Below, piece after piece: positions 18,174-27,924 of a stretch of 64,000 bases of DNA. Every line of letters begins with the position of its first letter. The stretch's first letter is position 1. The notes under the pieces are model-generated. The model was not told where the DNA came from. It did not search any database and saw only the letters and a list, made by a program, of their open reading frames with translations. The stretch comes from Desulfurivibrio sp044068625 (GTDB lineage Bacteria; Desulfobacterota; Desulfobulbia; Desulfobulbales; Desulfurivibrionaceae), in assembly GCF_044068625.1 (NCBI RefSeq), contig NZ_JBIPKH010000016.1, positions 10,736-74,735 on the forward strand. The letters are read 5' to 3'. Both the position numbers and the translations under genes were made by a program.

Positions 18174-19637
18174 ATGCCGATTCTGATCCACAACACCAAA
18201 ACCAACCGCAAGGAACCGCTCCAGCCCCTGGAAGAGGGACATGTTAAAATGTACGTCTGCGGGATCACCGCCTACGACTACTGTCATATCGGCCATGCCC
18301 GTTCGGCCCTGGTCTTTGACCTGATCTACCGCTACCTGCGTTATCGGGGCTACCGGGTAACCTTCGTCCGCAACTTTACCGACATCGACGACAAGATCAT
18401 CAAGAGGGCCCGGGAGCAGCAGACCACCTGCGAGGAGCTTTCCCAACGCTTCATCCGCCTGTTCCACGAGGACATGGCCGCCCTGGGCACCGCTCCCCCC
18501 ACCCTGGAGCCGCTGGCCACCGAGCACCTGCCGGAGATGATCGACCTGATCGGAGAGCTGATCGCCAAGGGCCTGGCCTATCCCTTGGATGGCGACGTTT
18601 ACTTCCGGGTCCGGAACTTTACCGACTATGGGGCCCTCTCCGGCCGGGCCCTGGAGGATATGCAGGCCGGGGCCCGGGTCTCGGTCAACGAAAAGAAGGA
18701 AGACCCGATGGATTTCGCCCTCTGGAAGGGGAGCAAACCGGGAGAGCCCGCCTGGGGAAGCCCATGGGGGCCGGGCCGGCCCGGCTGGCACATCGAATGC
18801 TCGGCCATGGGCCGCAAGTACCTGGGGGACACCTTCGATATCCACGGCGGCGGCAAGGACCTGGTCTTCCCCCACCACGAAAACGAAATCGCCCAGAGCG
18901 AGGGAGCCACCGACAAGCCTTTTGCCAAGCTATGGATTCACCACGGCTTTGTGACCATCAAGGATGAAAAGATGTCCAAGTCCCTGGGCAACTTTCTTAC
19001 CATCCGTGACGTCTTGAGCCGCTATCCGGCGGAAGCCCTGCGACTGCTGGTCTTCTCCACCCACTATCGCAACCCCCTGGACTATTCAGAGGCGGCCATG
19101 GCCGATGCCGAGGCGGGACTGACCAGGCTTTACGCCGCCCTGGCCGCCCTGGCCGATCTGCCGACCGCCGGCGACCCCCAGGCCCCCTCGGTGGTAAACG
19201 CCAAGGACCGGGATAAGCTGGCCCAGCTTGCCACCGCCTTCACCCAGGCCATGGATATCGACTTCAACAGCGCCCTGGCCCTGGGGCGGATCTTCGACGC
19301 GGTCAAGATCATCAACAAGATCCACCAGGCCCTGCCCGCGGCACCGGCGACCGCCGACCTGGACCTGCTGCAAAACGCCGCCGCCACCATCCGGGAACTG
19401 ACCGGAATTCTCGGTCTGTTGCGGGAGGAGCCCCAGCAATATCTGCAGCGGCGGCGGCAACGGAAACTGGCGGCCCTGGGCATCGAGCCGGCGGAGATCG
19501 AAACATTGCTGCAGCAGCGGCTGACGGCCCGCCAAACTAAAAACTGGGCCGAAGCCGACCGGGTCCGGGATCGGTTGCTGGCCTGGGGCATCGCCATCAA
19601 GGACGGGCCCCAGGGCACCGTCTGGGATATCCAGTAG
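18174..19637 (+). CDS. cysS: Cysteinyl-tRNA synthetase
   Basis: A 487-residue class I synthetase. The zinc and HIGH region is MYVCGITAYDYCHIGHARS, the second zinc segment is PGWHIECSAMG, and the KMSKS loop is DEKMSKSLGN. C-terminal DALR-type anticodon-binding domain present. Normal length. Confidence 0.97.
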   Translation: MPILIHNTKTNRKEPLQPLEEGHVKMYVCGITAYDYCHIGHARSALVFDLIYRYLRYRGYRVTFVRNFTDIDDKIIKRAREQQTTCEELSQRFIRLFHEDMAALGTAPPTLEPLATEHLPEMIDLIGELIAKGLAYPLDGDVYFRVRNFTDYGALSGRALEDMQAGARVSVNEKKEDPMDFALWKGSKPGEPAWGSPWGPGRPGWHIECSAMGRKYLGDTFDIHGGGKDLVFPHHENEIAQSEGATDKPFAKLWIHHGFVTIKDEKMSKSLGNFLTIRDVLSRYPAEALRLLVFSTHYRNPLDYSEAAMADAEAGLTRLYAALAALADLPTAGDPQAPSVVNAKDRDKLAQLATAFTQAMDIDFNSALALGRIFDAVKIINKIHQALPAAPATADLDLLQNAAATIRELTGILGLLREEPQQYLQRRRQRKLAALGIEPAEIETLLQQRLTARQTKNWAEADRVRDRLLAWGIAIKDGPQGTVWDIQ

Positions 19638-19677
19638 CCTCCGGCAAGAACAATCCGGCATCCAGGGGGAGAAGGCA

Positions 19678-20481
19678 ATGCTCAGAAAAGCGGCGGTGGC
19701 CCACCAGTTTTATCCAGGCGAACCGGAAACCCTGCACAGGCTGCTCCGGGAGCTGACCCCCGACCATCCCCATCCCCGGAAAGCCCTGGCCCTGGTAATG
19801 CCCCATGCCGGCTACGTTTATTCGGGGAGAGTGGCCGGGGAGACCGCGGCCCGGGCCGAGATCCCGCCGGAGGTGATCATCCTGGGGCCCAACCACCAAG
19901 GTTTAGGCGCCCCGGCGTCCCTGATGGACCGCGGGACCTGGGAGATGCCCTGGGGAATGGTGCCGATCGAGGAAAAGCTGGCGGCGGCGGTTTTGGCCCA
20001 CTGTCCCGATTTCAGCCCCGACCCGCTGGCCCACCGCCAGGAACACTCCCTGGAGGTGCTGGTCCCCTTTCTCCATTATCGGCAGGCCGACCTGCGGATC
20101 GTGCCCATCTGCCTGGCCCGCAGCGATCTCTCTTTTTGCCGGCGGGCCGGTCGCGGCCTGGCCGCGGCGATCCGCGCCCACCGACAACCGGTACTACTGG
20201 CCGCCAGCAGCGACATGAGCCACTATGAAAGCCGGGCCAGTGCCAGCGCCAAGGACCGCCTGGCCATCGACCGGGTGCTGGCCCTTGATCCGGAAGGACT
20301 TTACCAGACCGTGGCCGCCCACCGGATCAGCATGTGCGGCGTCATCCCCACCGTTATCACCCTGATCGCCGCCCAGGAGCTGGGGGCCAGCCGGGCCGAG
20401 CTGGTTCGCTACTGTGACTCCGGAGCGGTTAGCGGCGATCTGGAGCAGGTGGTGGGTTACGCCGGCTTCATCATCTCCTAG
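19678..20481 (+). CDS. amrB: MEMO-family protein (AmmeMemoRadiSam system protein B)
   Basis: A 267-residue member of the MEMO1 family, a fold related to extradiol dioxygenases. Signature segments: the N-terminal VAHQFYPG, MPHAGYVYSG, ILGPNHQGLG, the central QEHSLEVLVPFLHY, and SSDMSHYES. In bacteria the partners AmmeA and a radical SAM protein are often adjacent; here neither is. It follows cysS by 40 bases. Biochemical role is not firmly known. Confidence 0.85.
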   Translation: MLRKAAVAHQFYPGEPETLHRLLRELTPDHPHPRKALALVMPHAGYVYSGRVAGETAARAEIPPEVIILGPNHQGLGAPASLMDRGTWEMPWGMVPIEEKLAAAVLAHCPDFSPDPLAHRQEHSLEVLVPFLHYRQADLRIVPICLARSDLSFCRRAGRGLAAAIRAHRQPVLLAASSDMSHYESRASASAKDRLAIDRVLALDPEGLYQTVAAHRISMCGVIPTVITLIAAQELGASRAELVRYCDSGAVSGDLEQVVGYAGFIIS

Positions 20482-20495
20482 CCGACGGCGGCCAT

Positions 20496-22583
20496 TCAGG
20501 GCAGCAGCCGGCGCACCGTCAGGCCAAAGGCGATCAATGGCGCCACCAGCAGATTGGCGACAAATAGTATCCTTTTCTGGATAACCGGGTCCCGAACCAG
20601 CCGGACAATCTCCTCCCCCAGCTGATCAACCAGCCCCAAGGTGACAAGGGGATAAAGCACCAGCAGCAGAGCGCTGACCGCCAGTTCCACCACCAGCAGG
20701 CGACCGGCAAATACCCCCAGGCTGTCCAGCAGCAGCCGCAGGCGCTCCATCCGTTTGACCAGGGGGACAAACTCTTTAAGCCGCTCTTCGGCCGTCGCCA
20801 GCTTCTCTCGGCCCCTCCTGAGGCTTTCCGCCGCCACCCCCCGGGCCTCCACCAGCATCCGGCGCGTTGCCCGCAACCTCTTTTCCGCCAAGCGCCAGAA
20901 AGACTTATAGGGGTAATCCTGCCAATAGGTCTGCAAACCGTCCCATTCCAAAACCGCCTGGTCGATCTGCTCATTGAGACCATCCAGTTTTTCCTCCTGC
21001 AGGCGCGGCCCCCCCTGCCGTAAAGCCCGGCTCTTTTCGCTCACATCGGCCAGGTCGTAATATGAGCGCCGTTGATGCTGCCGCTGTAACCGCTCCAACA
21101 CCTGGAAATTTTTCTGATAATCCTCGTCCTCGCCATCAAACCACTTCCCCAGGCGCTCATACTCTTTGGTCGCCGCCGCCAGCTCCTCCTCGGCCCGGGT
21201 TTCCACCCGGCGCAAATGGTTGCCGAGCAGATCATCGAGCAACCCCTCGATGGGCAACAGGCTTGGGTCCAGCAGCAGGTTCATGAAGTAGAGCCGGCTG
21301 GCCCCCGCCAGCCCGGAGCTGAGCCGCAGCGTCTCCTCCACCCCCTGCCCCCGGCGAACCGCCGTCTGGATGCGGCGATAAACGATCTCATGGCAATCGA
21401 CATAGAGATCGACCATGGCCTGCAGAGCCTGCTCGGCTTTCCAGAGATTACCGGCCAGATCGTGATAGCGAGCCAACAGCAGCGCGGAATAGATCTTCTC
21501 CTTTTCCACCTCGGCCAGACTGGCGGCGAGTTGAAGGTGGTGCCCCATCTCCTCGAACCGGCCTCGCTCCAGGGCGACAAAAGCCAGACCAATCGTGGCG
21601 CAGAACTGCTTGCCCCCCATGGCCTGATTTTCGGCCAGCAGCAGATTACGGGCCCGCTCCAGTTGTCCCACCCGCAGACAATCCAGGCCCATCCGCAGAT
21701 TCCTGTTCTCCAGCTTGACCTGGGCCTTGCCCAGACCGGGCCAGACCGAATGGATGGTGAAGGCGATATGGTCAAGATAGCGGGGCTGATAGACCGCGAG
21801 CAGATCATAGAAGGAGACCAGGGCCTGCAAGGGGGGATTTTTGCGCAGCTGGGCCAACTCCAGCCCGGCGGTCAGCAGGGCCTCCAGCTCTTGGCGGCCG
21901 ACCAGGGCGGCCTGGAAGTTCTCGACCAGGGCCGGCAGGGGTTGGTAACCGACGTCGGGCAGGGAGAAGGTCGCCATATTGAGCCGTTTGGCCGGACATT
22001 TCGACGGATGGTGGTCGCGCAGACCACAATAGAAACAGATATTCTCCCTGCCCTTAGCGGCCAGCAGGGTCCGGTGGGGGAAAAGCCTTTTCCGCCGCAG
22101 GGACTCGGGCCGGGCAAACTCCAGGACGGTAAACTCCCCGGCCCCCTCCCCCATTTGGTGGGGGGGAACCTGGCGCCCCTGGAGAAGCTTTTCCCACTGC
22201 AGTTTAAGGGCCCGGGAAAGATAAAGCTTGTCCGGGGCCAGCTGATCCCAGGCCGAGGCATTGATAAAGCGAAAAGAAGGCGCCGCTTCGTTCCGGCTCT
22301 CCAAGTGGACCACCAATTGCAACGGCAGGGGGGAGTTTTTGGCGCCCCACCCATATTTTTTGCGGATTTTTGTCAGATGTTCGCAGAGAACGGTGACCGC
22401 GGTCAGGGGATTGTCATAATTGAAGAGCAGCAGATCCGCCGTGCTGTCTGCCGCCTCCACTCCTCCGACGGCCAGGGCCCGGCGCAGACCGGTGATCATT
22501 TCCGTTCGGCGCTCATCGGGGAGATGACTGAGCTCCTGGATCACCGACCGGACCACCAGCAGGACGGGATACCCCTTGAGCAC
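20496..22583 (-). CDS. Large hypothetical protein with a CCHC zinc knuckle, TPR-like region and C-terminal membrane segments
   Basis: A 695-residue protein starting at GTG (GGGAGG 6 bases upstream, overlapping the ubiA stop). Residues 1-135 contain a mixed alpha/beta region (LLLFNYDNP...PLPLQLVVHLESR...KLYLSRALKL) faintly like a degenerate nucleotide-cyclase homology domain; this is only an impression. Residues 183-196 are a perfect CX2CX4HX4C zinc knuckle (CFYCGLRDHHPSKC). About 240-500 is helical with TPR-like pairs (ARNLLLAENQAMGG, KAEQALQAMVDLY). About 505-620 is charged coiled coil, then two hydrophobic segments at the C-terminus (GRLLVVELAVSALLLVLYPL; ILFVANLLVAPLIAFGL). Lies at the end of the menaquinone cluster. 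Function unknown. Confidence 0.75.
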   Translation of the reverse strand: MLKGYPVLLVVRSVIQELSHLPDERRTEMITGLRRALAVGGVEAADSTADLLLFNYDNPLTAVTVLCEHLTKIRKKYGWGAKNSPLPLQLVVHLESRNEAAPSFRFINASAWDQLAPDKLYLSRALKLQWEKLLQGRQVPPHQMGEGAGEFTVLEFARPESLRRKRLFPHRTLLAAKGRENICFYCGLRDHHPSKCPAKRLNMATFSLPDVGYQPLPALVENFQAALVGRQELEALLTAGLELAQLRKNPPLQALVSFYDLLAVYQPRYLDHIAFTIHSVWPGLGKAQVKLENRNLRMGLDCLRVGQLERARNLLLAENQAMGGKQFCATIGLAFVALERGRFEEMGHHLQLAASLAEVEKEKIYSALLLARYHDLAGNLWKAEQALQAMVDLYVDCHEIVYRRIQTAVRRGQGVEETLRLSSGLAGASRLYFMNLLLDPSLLPIEGLLDDLLGNHLRRVETRAEEELAAATKEYERLGKWFDGEDEDYQKNFQVLERLQRQHQRRSYYDLADVSEKSRALRQGGPRLQEEKLDGLNEQIDQAVLEWDGLQTYWQDYPYKSFWRLAEKRLRATRRMLVEARGVAAESLRRGREKLATAEERLKEFVPLVKRMERLRLLLDSLGVFAGRLLVVELAVSALLLVLYPLVTLGLVDQLGEEIVRLVRDPVIQKRILFVANLLVAPLIAFGLTVRRLLP

Positions 22584-22585
22584 CG

Positions 22586-23452
22586 CTAGCCTCCCACGGC
22601 CAGGGCCAACCAGGTGGCGGCAAACATCACCAGACTGATCAGGCCGTTCAAGGTGAAGAAAGAGAGTCGGATTCGGGCCAGGTCGCCGGGGGCAACCACC
22701 AGATGCTGGTAAAAGAGGGCGGCGGCGGAGATCAGCAGCCCCAGCCCGAAGGTGTAATGCAGCGCCATGGTCCACCAGGTACCGACGAAGCAGATAAAGG
22801 CCAGGAGATGAAAAAGAATCGCCAGCCGGAAGGCGGTCCGGGCCCCGAAACAGGCCGGCAACGAATAGAGGCCGGCGTCGCGGTCGAATTCGGCATCGAG
22901 ACAGGCGTAAACCGTGTCAAAGCCCGCCACCCAGAGCAGAACCCCCAAGGAGAGCAGCCAGGGAAAGCCGGCCATGCTCCCGGCCACCGCCACCCAGCCC
23001 CCCAGGGGGGAAAGGGCCAGGGCCACCCCCAGCACCAGGTGGCAGAGCCAGGTGAAACGTTTGGTCAGCGAATAGAGGAAGGTCAGGGCCAAAGCCAGGG
23101 GAGAGATCAGCAGCGCCAGGGGGTTGAGCATGGCGCAGGAGAAGAAAAAGATGGCGGCGGCCAGCAGCACCATGGCCCAGGCCTCGCCCAGCCTGACCGC
23201 CCCGGCCGGAATGGCCCGATCGGCGGTGCGGGGGTTGGCGGCATCGAACTTGCGGTCCACGATGCGGTTGAAGCCCATGGCGGCGGTGCGGGCCGCAACC
23301 ATGGCCACGATCAGCCAGAAGAGCACGGCAAGGCCAGGCGCCCCCCGCTGGGCCAGGAAGGCCCCCATCAGGGCAAAGGGCAGCGCGAACACGCTGTGCT
23401 CGAACTTGATCATCTCCAGCAGAATTTTCAGCTTCAGCCAAATCTTGCGCAA
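22586..23452 (-). CDS. mqnP: UbiA-family prenyltransferase (menaquinone pathway)
   Basis: A 288-residue polytopic membrane prenyltransferase with the two Asp-rich motifs of the family: NRIVDRKFDAANPRTADRA and DAEFDRDAG. In organisms using the futalosine route the UbiA homologue (MqnP) attaches the polyprenyl chain to 1,4-dihydroxy-6-naphthoate. The symbol is assigned from the operon context; by sequence alone 4-hydroxybenzoate prenyltransferase would be equally possible. Confidence 0.88.
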   Translation of the reverse strand: MRKIWLKLKILLEMIKFEHSVFALPFALMGAFLAQRGAPGLAVLFWLIVAMVAARTAAMGFNRIVDRKFDAANPRTADRAIPAGAVRLGEAWAMVLLAAAIFFFSCAMLNPLALLISPLALALTFLYSLTKRFTWLCHLVLGVALALSPLGGWVAVAGSMAGFPWLLSLGVLLWVAGFDTVYACLDAEFDRDAGLYSLPACFGARTAFRLAILFHLLAFICFVGTWWTMALHYTFGLGLLISAAALFYQHLVVAPGDLARIRLSFFTLNGLISLVMFAATWLALAVGG

Positions 23453-23470
23453 CTAACCAGCCTCGCGAAT

Positions 23471-24028
23471 TTATCCTTGCCAACGCGGCAGATCGGGCAC
23501 CGTAAACCCGAGCTGCTCCGCCACCCGCCCGGCAAAGGCCCGGGCCAGCTCGCCCAGATCGGCGGGGCGATGGTAGAAGCCCGGCATCGCCGGACAGATG
23601 GTGGCTCCAGCCTCATGGGCCCGCAGCATGTTGGTGAGATGGGTCCGATTGAGCGGGGTTTCCCGCACCGCCAGCACCAGAGGCCGCCGCTCCTTGAGGG
23701 TCACATCGGCGGCCCGCTGGATCAGGTTGCCGCTCAACCCTCCGGCCACCGCCGCCAGGGTGCCCATGCTGCAGGGCAGGATCGCCATGCCGGCAAACAG
23801 CGCCGAGCCGCTGGAGATCGGAGCGGCAAAATCATTAATCTGGTATTGGCAGGCCACCAGGGTAGCCAACTCTTCCCGCGCCATCCCCAGCTCCAGCTTA
23901 AGCACCTGCTCGCCGGCCGTCGAGATCACCAGGTGAACCTCGACCTCCTGCCGGGACATGATCCGGAGAAATTCCAGGGCGTAAAGCGAGCCGCTGGCGC
24001 CGGTTATCCCCAGAATGATCTTTTTCAT
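23471..24028 (-). CDS. ubiX: UbiX-family flavin prenyltransferase
   Basis: A 185-residue flavoprotein with the N-terminal GITGASGSLYALEFL, SSGSALFAGMAILPCSMGTLAAVAGG, and the C-terminal ATICPAMPGFY segment typical of UbiX/Pad1. It makes prenylated FMN for a UbiD-type decarboxylase; in futalosine clusters such a pair is thought to decarboxylate the prenylated naphthoate. The matching UbiD/MqnL gene is not in the window. Overlaps menG by 4 bases. Confidence 0.92.
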   Translation of the reverse strand: MKKIILGITGASGSLYALEFLRIMSRQEVEVHLVISTAGEQVLKLELGMAREELATLVACQYQINDFAAPISSGSALFAGMAILPCSMGTLAAVAGGLSGNLIQRAADVTLKERRPLVLAVRETPLNRTHLTNMLRAHEAGATICPAMPGFYHRPADLGELARAFAGRVAEQLGFTVPDLPRWQG

Positions 24029-24747
24029 CCCCCCCCCTCCCCCTTGACCCCGACATAAACCGTGACGATCCCGAAGGTCAGGGGGCGATAAGATACGGTG
24101 GCGAACCCGGCCTCGCCCATCATGGCGGCCAGCTGATCCGGTTCGTAGAAGGCGGCGATGGAGGAAGCCAGGTATTCGTAGGCGTCCTGGTCGCCGGAAA
24201 CCAGGCCGGCGATCTTGGGCAGCACCCGGTTGAGATAAAAGTTGTACAACGGTTTAACCACCGGATTCTGGGGCCGGGAAAACTCCAGGATCAGCAGTTT
24301 ACCCCCCGGCTTCAGCACCCGGTGCATCTCGGCAAGCCCCTGCTGGGTGCGGGCCAGGTTGCGAACCCCAAAGGCCACGGTCACCCCCCAGACACTGTCA
24401 CTTATCACCGGAAGCTGCTCGCCGTCCCCGGCCACGGGCAAAATCCGCTGCCGCCGCCGGTCCCGCCCCATGGCGGCCAGGCCGGCCCGCAGCATATCCT
24501 CGCAGAAATCGGCGGCCAGCACCACCCTTTCCGGGGCCTGGCGGGCCAGTTCCAGGGCAAGCGGCAGGGTGCCGGCGCAGAGATCCAGCACCGGCCCGCG
24601 GGGAAAGGCGCGCAACTCCCGGGCCACCACCCAACGCCAGTAGCGGTCAACCTGAAAACTCAGCACCGAGTTGAGCAGGTCGTAGCGGGAGCTGATGGCA
24701 GCGAACTTGCTCTTTACAAATTTTTTCTTGTCGTCTGGATTATCCAT
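24025..24747 (-). CDS. menG: Demethylmenaquinone methyltransferase
   Basis: A 240-residue UbiE/MenG SAM methyltransferase: FAAISSRYDLLNSVLSF at the N-terminus, VLDLCAGTLPLALELA (SAM site, with L where most have G/D-rich motifs), GVTVAFGVRNL, and LEFSRPQN. It performs the final C-methylation of the menaquinone head group. Overlaps mqnA by 8 bases. Confidence 0.93.
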   Translation of the reverse strand: MDNPDDKKKFVKSKFAAISSRYDLLNSVLSFQVDRYWRWVVARELRAFPRGPVLDLCAGTLPLALELARQAPERVVLAADFCEDMLRAGLAAMGRDRRRQRILPVAGDGEQLPVISDSVWGVTVAFGVRNLARTQQGLAEMHRVLKPGGKLLILEFSRPQNPVVKPLYNFYLNRVLPKIAGLVSGDQDAYEYLASSIAAFYEPDQLAAMMGEAGFATVSYRPLTFGIVTVYVGVKGEGGG

Positions 24748-25627
24748 GATCCTCGATCTTCAAGGGCAAGGCGGCGGCCGGAACCTCACCCCGCCCAATC
24801 AGTAACTGAAAAAAACGGACCAGACCGGCCTGCTGTTCCCGGTTCAAGTCATAATTCATGCCGGCCAGATAGCGGCGGCACGCCTCCTGGGAGAGCGGTA
24901 TCCGGGGAGCCACCTCCCGGCAGATCGCCGGCAGGTCGTCAAGCCCCTCGGTTTGGCAGCGGAGCAGCTCCCGATGGATCGCGGCCGCCGTCTCCGGCCG
25001 CTGCCGCCAAAACTCCTCCCGCACCGCCCAAATCGCGAAGACAAAGGGCAGGCCGGTCCACTGGTGCCAGATCTCGGCCAGATCGAAACGGTAGGGGAAT
25101 TCATCGCTCGCGGCCAGCCGCAGGGCCTCGTCGCCGATGGAGAGGAGGGCGGCCAACTCCCCGGCCCGGCCCGCCGCCTTCTCCGCCTGATAATCGCCAA
25201 CCCGGTAACGGGGAGCAACCCGCCAGCGATCCTCCAACAGGATCCGGGCCAGGCCCACCGAGGTTTGAGAGCGGGAACTGAGCAGCAACCTTCGCCCATC
25301 CAGTTGATCCAGGGGAAAACGGGAAAAGATGAAAACACTGCCCACCGCCCCGGTGGCGGCAATGGCCAACCCGCTGAGAATCCGATACTGCTCCGGGTGG
25401 CTGGCGTACTCATGGGACGAGACCAGGCCCAGATCCAGCTCGCCGGCATAAAGCAAGCGGTTGAGGGTGGCGGGGGGGGCCTCGGTCACCCGCCACTGGG
25501 GCACCGCCACCGTCCGTTTCCAGGTTTCGTACAGGGGGGCGGTGTTGAGAAAACTGACCATGCCCAGACGCACGATCCCGCCGGCCTCCCCAGCCCCGGG
25601 GCTATTGCTCGCCGTTACTCGATCCAT
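24740..25627 (-). CDS. mqnA: Chorismate dehydratase (futalosine pathway)
   Basis: A 295-residue MqnA/MqnD-fold protein. RLGMVSFLNTAPLYETW at the N-terminus, LDLGLVSSHEYA, and SRSQTSVGLARILLED match MqnA, which converts chorismate to 3-enolpyruvylbenzoate. MqnD has the same fold but the NTAPL and SSHEYA segments favour MqnA. Overlaps the upstream deaminase by 13 bases. Confidence 0.92.
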   Translation of the reverse strand: MDRVTASNSPGAGEAGGIVRLGMVSFLNTAPLYETWKRTVAVPQWRVTEAPPATLNRLLYAGELDLGLVSSHEYASHPEQYRILSGLAIAATGAVGSVFIFSRFPLDQLDGRRLLLSSRSQTSVGLARILLEDRWRVAPRYRVGDYQAEKAAGRAGELAALLSIGDEALRLAASDEFPYRFDLAEIWHQWTGLPFVFAIWAVREEFWRQRPETAAAIHRELLRCQTEGLDDLPAICREVAPRIPLSQEACRRYLAGMNYDLNREQQAGLVRFFQLLIGRGEVPAAALPLKIEDHG

Positions 25628-26835
25628 TCCAGCCGCACATCACTTCCCGCCGTGGTCAGATATTCCAGGGCCGCCTCGGGGTCGCAACCCGCCGCCGGAC
25701 AGGGAACCGCCAGCAGGGATGATTCAACGCCCGGGGCGATCACTCCGGTTTCCTTTTCCCGCCCCGCCAGCCGAGCCCCGGCCCGGGAAGCCATGGCCAG
25801 CACCGTGGCCGGCGCCACCGCCGGATGATCTTCCCGCAGGGTCTGCATCTCCCGCCAGAGGGAGAAATGGGGGTTGCCGGCCGGACTGTCGGTCCCCAGA
25901 GCCGGCAGCATGCCATGTTCCAACAGCAGTTCCAGCGGCGCCTTGCCCACCCCCAGGTAACGGTTGGCCCCGGGGCAGAGGCAGACCCCGGCCTTACGGT
26001 CGGCCAGCAGCGCCACATCCTCCCGGCTGACCCGAACCGCATGAACGCAGAGGGTGCGCTCATCCAGCAGGCCCAGCCTGTCAAGCCAAACCACGGCACT
26101 ACAGCCCGGTGGGGGGAAGGCGGCCAGGTCCACTCCCCGCTCCCGTAAAAAATCGGCCATGGGACCGCCACCACTGAGCAGGAACTCCTCCTCGGCGGCC
26201 GATTCGGCCACATGGATCGGCAACAGGCAACCGGCGGTCCGGGCTCTCTCCTTCAAGGCTTGCAGCAGCCGAGCCCCGCTGGAGTAAGGAGCGTGACCGG
26301 TGCAGCAAAGCTCGGCGGGACAAGCGGCCAACCGGGCCAGGGCGGCTTCCTCCCGCTCCCCGCTCAGCCCCAGCAGTTCCAAGTGAAACAGGAGCCGGGC
26401 CCGGAAATTTCTCCCCACCGTCGCTCCCGCCGGATCGTTGCCGATATCGATCACCGTTCGGCAGCCGCCGGCGAAAAGCCGGGCCATGGCCAGCATCGCG
26501 TCTTCAGGCGCGATGGCCCCGCACTTTTCCCGCTCCGCCAGCAGCCGCCTGATCCAGCCGGTTATATCACCGGGGTCCGGCTGATAATCCCTGGCCAGAA
26601 AATCCAGGTGGGCCAACTCCAGGTGGCAGTGGGCGTTGACCAGGGCCGGCAGCAGCACGTGACCATCGTAGTCCACCACCTTGGTGGACTCATCGGCCTC
26701 ACCCCGCAACTCCGCCCAGGGCCCCACCGCCAGCACCCGTTCATCGGCGGTCAGCACCCCTCCGTCAACCAGGGGTGGGGAGATCACCGGCAGAACCAGC
26801 GGCGCCCGGTAAAGATATCGTGTTTCCGTTGCCAT
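25615..26835 (-). CDS. mqnX: Amidohydrolase, probable aminodeoxyfutalosine deaminase
   Basis: A 406-residue amidohydrolase-superfamily enzyme. Metal ligands are visible: NAHCHLELAHL (HxH), LPIHVAES (His), CVHAVRVS (His) and LGTDSPAG (Asp). Membership of the futalosine operon between mqnC and mqnA argues for aminodeoxyfutalosine deaminase, which diverts the MqnE product to futalosine. Family-level call is firm; the substrate is inferred from context. ATG at 26835 chosen for GGGAG spacing. Confidence 0.85.
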   Translation of the reverse strand: MATETRYLYRAPLVLPVISPPLVDGGVLTADERVLAVGPWAELRGEADESTKVVDYDGHVLLPALVNAHCHLELAHLDFLARDYQPDPGDITGWIRRLLAEREKCGAIAPEDAMLAMARLFAGGCRTVIDIGNDPAGATVGRNFRARLLFHLELLGLSGEREEAALARLAACPAELCCTGHAPYSSGARLLQALKERARTAGCLLPIHVAESAAEEEFLLSGGGPMADFLRERGVDLAAFPPPGCSAVVWLDRLGLLDERTLCVHAVRVSREDVALLADRKAGVCLCPGANRYLGVGKAPLELLLEHGMLPALGTDSPAGNPHFSLWREMQTLREDHPAVAPATVLAMASRAGARLAGREKETGVIAPGVESSLLAVPCPAAGCDPEAALEYLTTAGSDVRLEWIE

Positions 26836-26865
26836 ATCTTCCACTCCCGCCCTGACGGCCGGGAC

Positions 26866-27924
26866 TCAATCGATCAAGGTGTAATCCATCCGCCGCCGCC
26901 GCACCGTGAACCCCGCGCCCTCCACCAGGCGGCGAATCTCCGCTTCCGACAGGCGAAAGCTGACTCCGGCGGCGGCCACCACATTCTCCTCAATCATGGT
27001 GCTGCCGAAATCGTTGGCGCCGAAAAAGAGGGAAAGCTGGGCGATCTTGGGCCCCTGGGTGACCCATGAGGCCTGAATGTTGGCCACATTATCGAGAAAA
27101 ATCCGACTGATGGCCACCATTTTGAGATACTCGAAGGCGGTGGCCTTGGGCCGGCCGGCCAGCGCGGTGTTAGCGGGCTGGAAGGGCCAGGGAATAAAAG
27201 CGGTGAAGCCACCGGTCTGATCCTGGACCCGGCGCAGCCGCTCCAGGTGCTCCAGGCGCTCGGCCATGGTTTCGATATGGCCGAACATCATGGTGGCGGT
27301 GGTCCGCATTCCCAACTGATGGGCCTCGACCATGATCGCCAGCCACTGATCGGCGCCGCATTTTCGCGGAGCGATCTCCCGCCGCACCCGGTCGCAGAGA
27401 ATCTCAGCCCCCCCACCCGGCATGGAATCAAGCCCGGCGGCCTGTAACCGGCTTAAAACCTCCCGGGTACTCAAACCGGCAAGCTGGGCAAAATGGTGGA
27501 TCTCCGGGGGGGAAAAACCGTGGATATGGACTCCGTAACCCTTGATAAAACGGAGCAGCTCCTCATAAAAGGAGAGGGGCAGCTCCGGATGCAAGCCGCC
27601 CTGGAGCAGAATCTGGTTGCCGCCCAAGGCCAGGGTTTCCTCGATCTTCCGTCCCAACTCCTCCCGGCTGAGGACCGAACCGGCGGCATCTTCCGGGGCC
27701 TTGAAAAAGGCGCAAAACTTACAGGCCGAAATACAGATGTCGGTGTAATTGATATTGCGGTCGATCACGTAGGTGACCAGGGGCTCGGGATGGAGACGCT
27801 GGCGCACCGCGTCGGCCAGCAGGCCCAGTTCCAGCAGTTGGCCATGGTCGGCCAGGATCAGGGCTTGGGCTGCGGTCAGGCGCTCTCCGGCCAGTACCTT
27901 GGCGCCGATCTCAGCCGTCCTCAT
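26866..27924 (-). CDS. mqnC: Cyclic dehypoxanthine futalosine synthase (radical SAM)
   Basis: A 352-residue radical SAM enzyme with the cluster motif CISACKFCAFF (CX3CX2C) and the downstream LQGGLHPELP and PGGGAEIL segments of the MqnC/CofH group. It cyclises dehypoxanthine futalosine. Its ATG overlaps the mqnE stop (ATGA), so the two paralogous radical SAM enzymes are translationally coupled. Confidence 0.94.
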   Translation of the reverse strand: MRTAEIGAKVLAGERLTAAQALILADHGQLLELGLLADAVRQRLHPEPLVTYVIDRNINYTDICISACKFCAFFKAPEDAAGSVLSREELGRKIEETLALGGNQILLQGGLHPELPLSFYEELLRFIKGYGVHIHGFSPPEIHHFAQLAGLSTREVLSRLQAAGLDSMPGGGAEILCDRVRREIAPRKCGADQWLAIMVEAHQLGMRTTATMMFGHIETMAERLEHLERLRRVQDQTGGFTAFIPWPFQPANTALAGRPKATAFEYLKMVAISRIFLDNVANIQASWVTQGPKIAQLSLFFGANDFGSTMIEENVVAAAGVSFRLSEAEIRRLVEGAGFTVRRRRMDYTLID

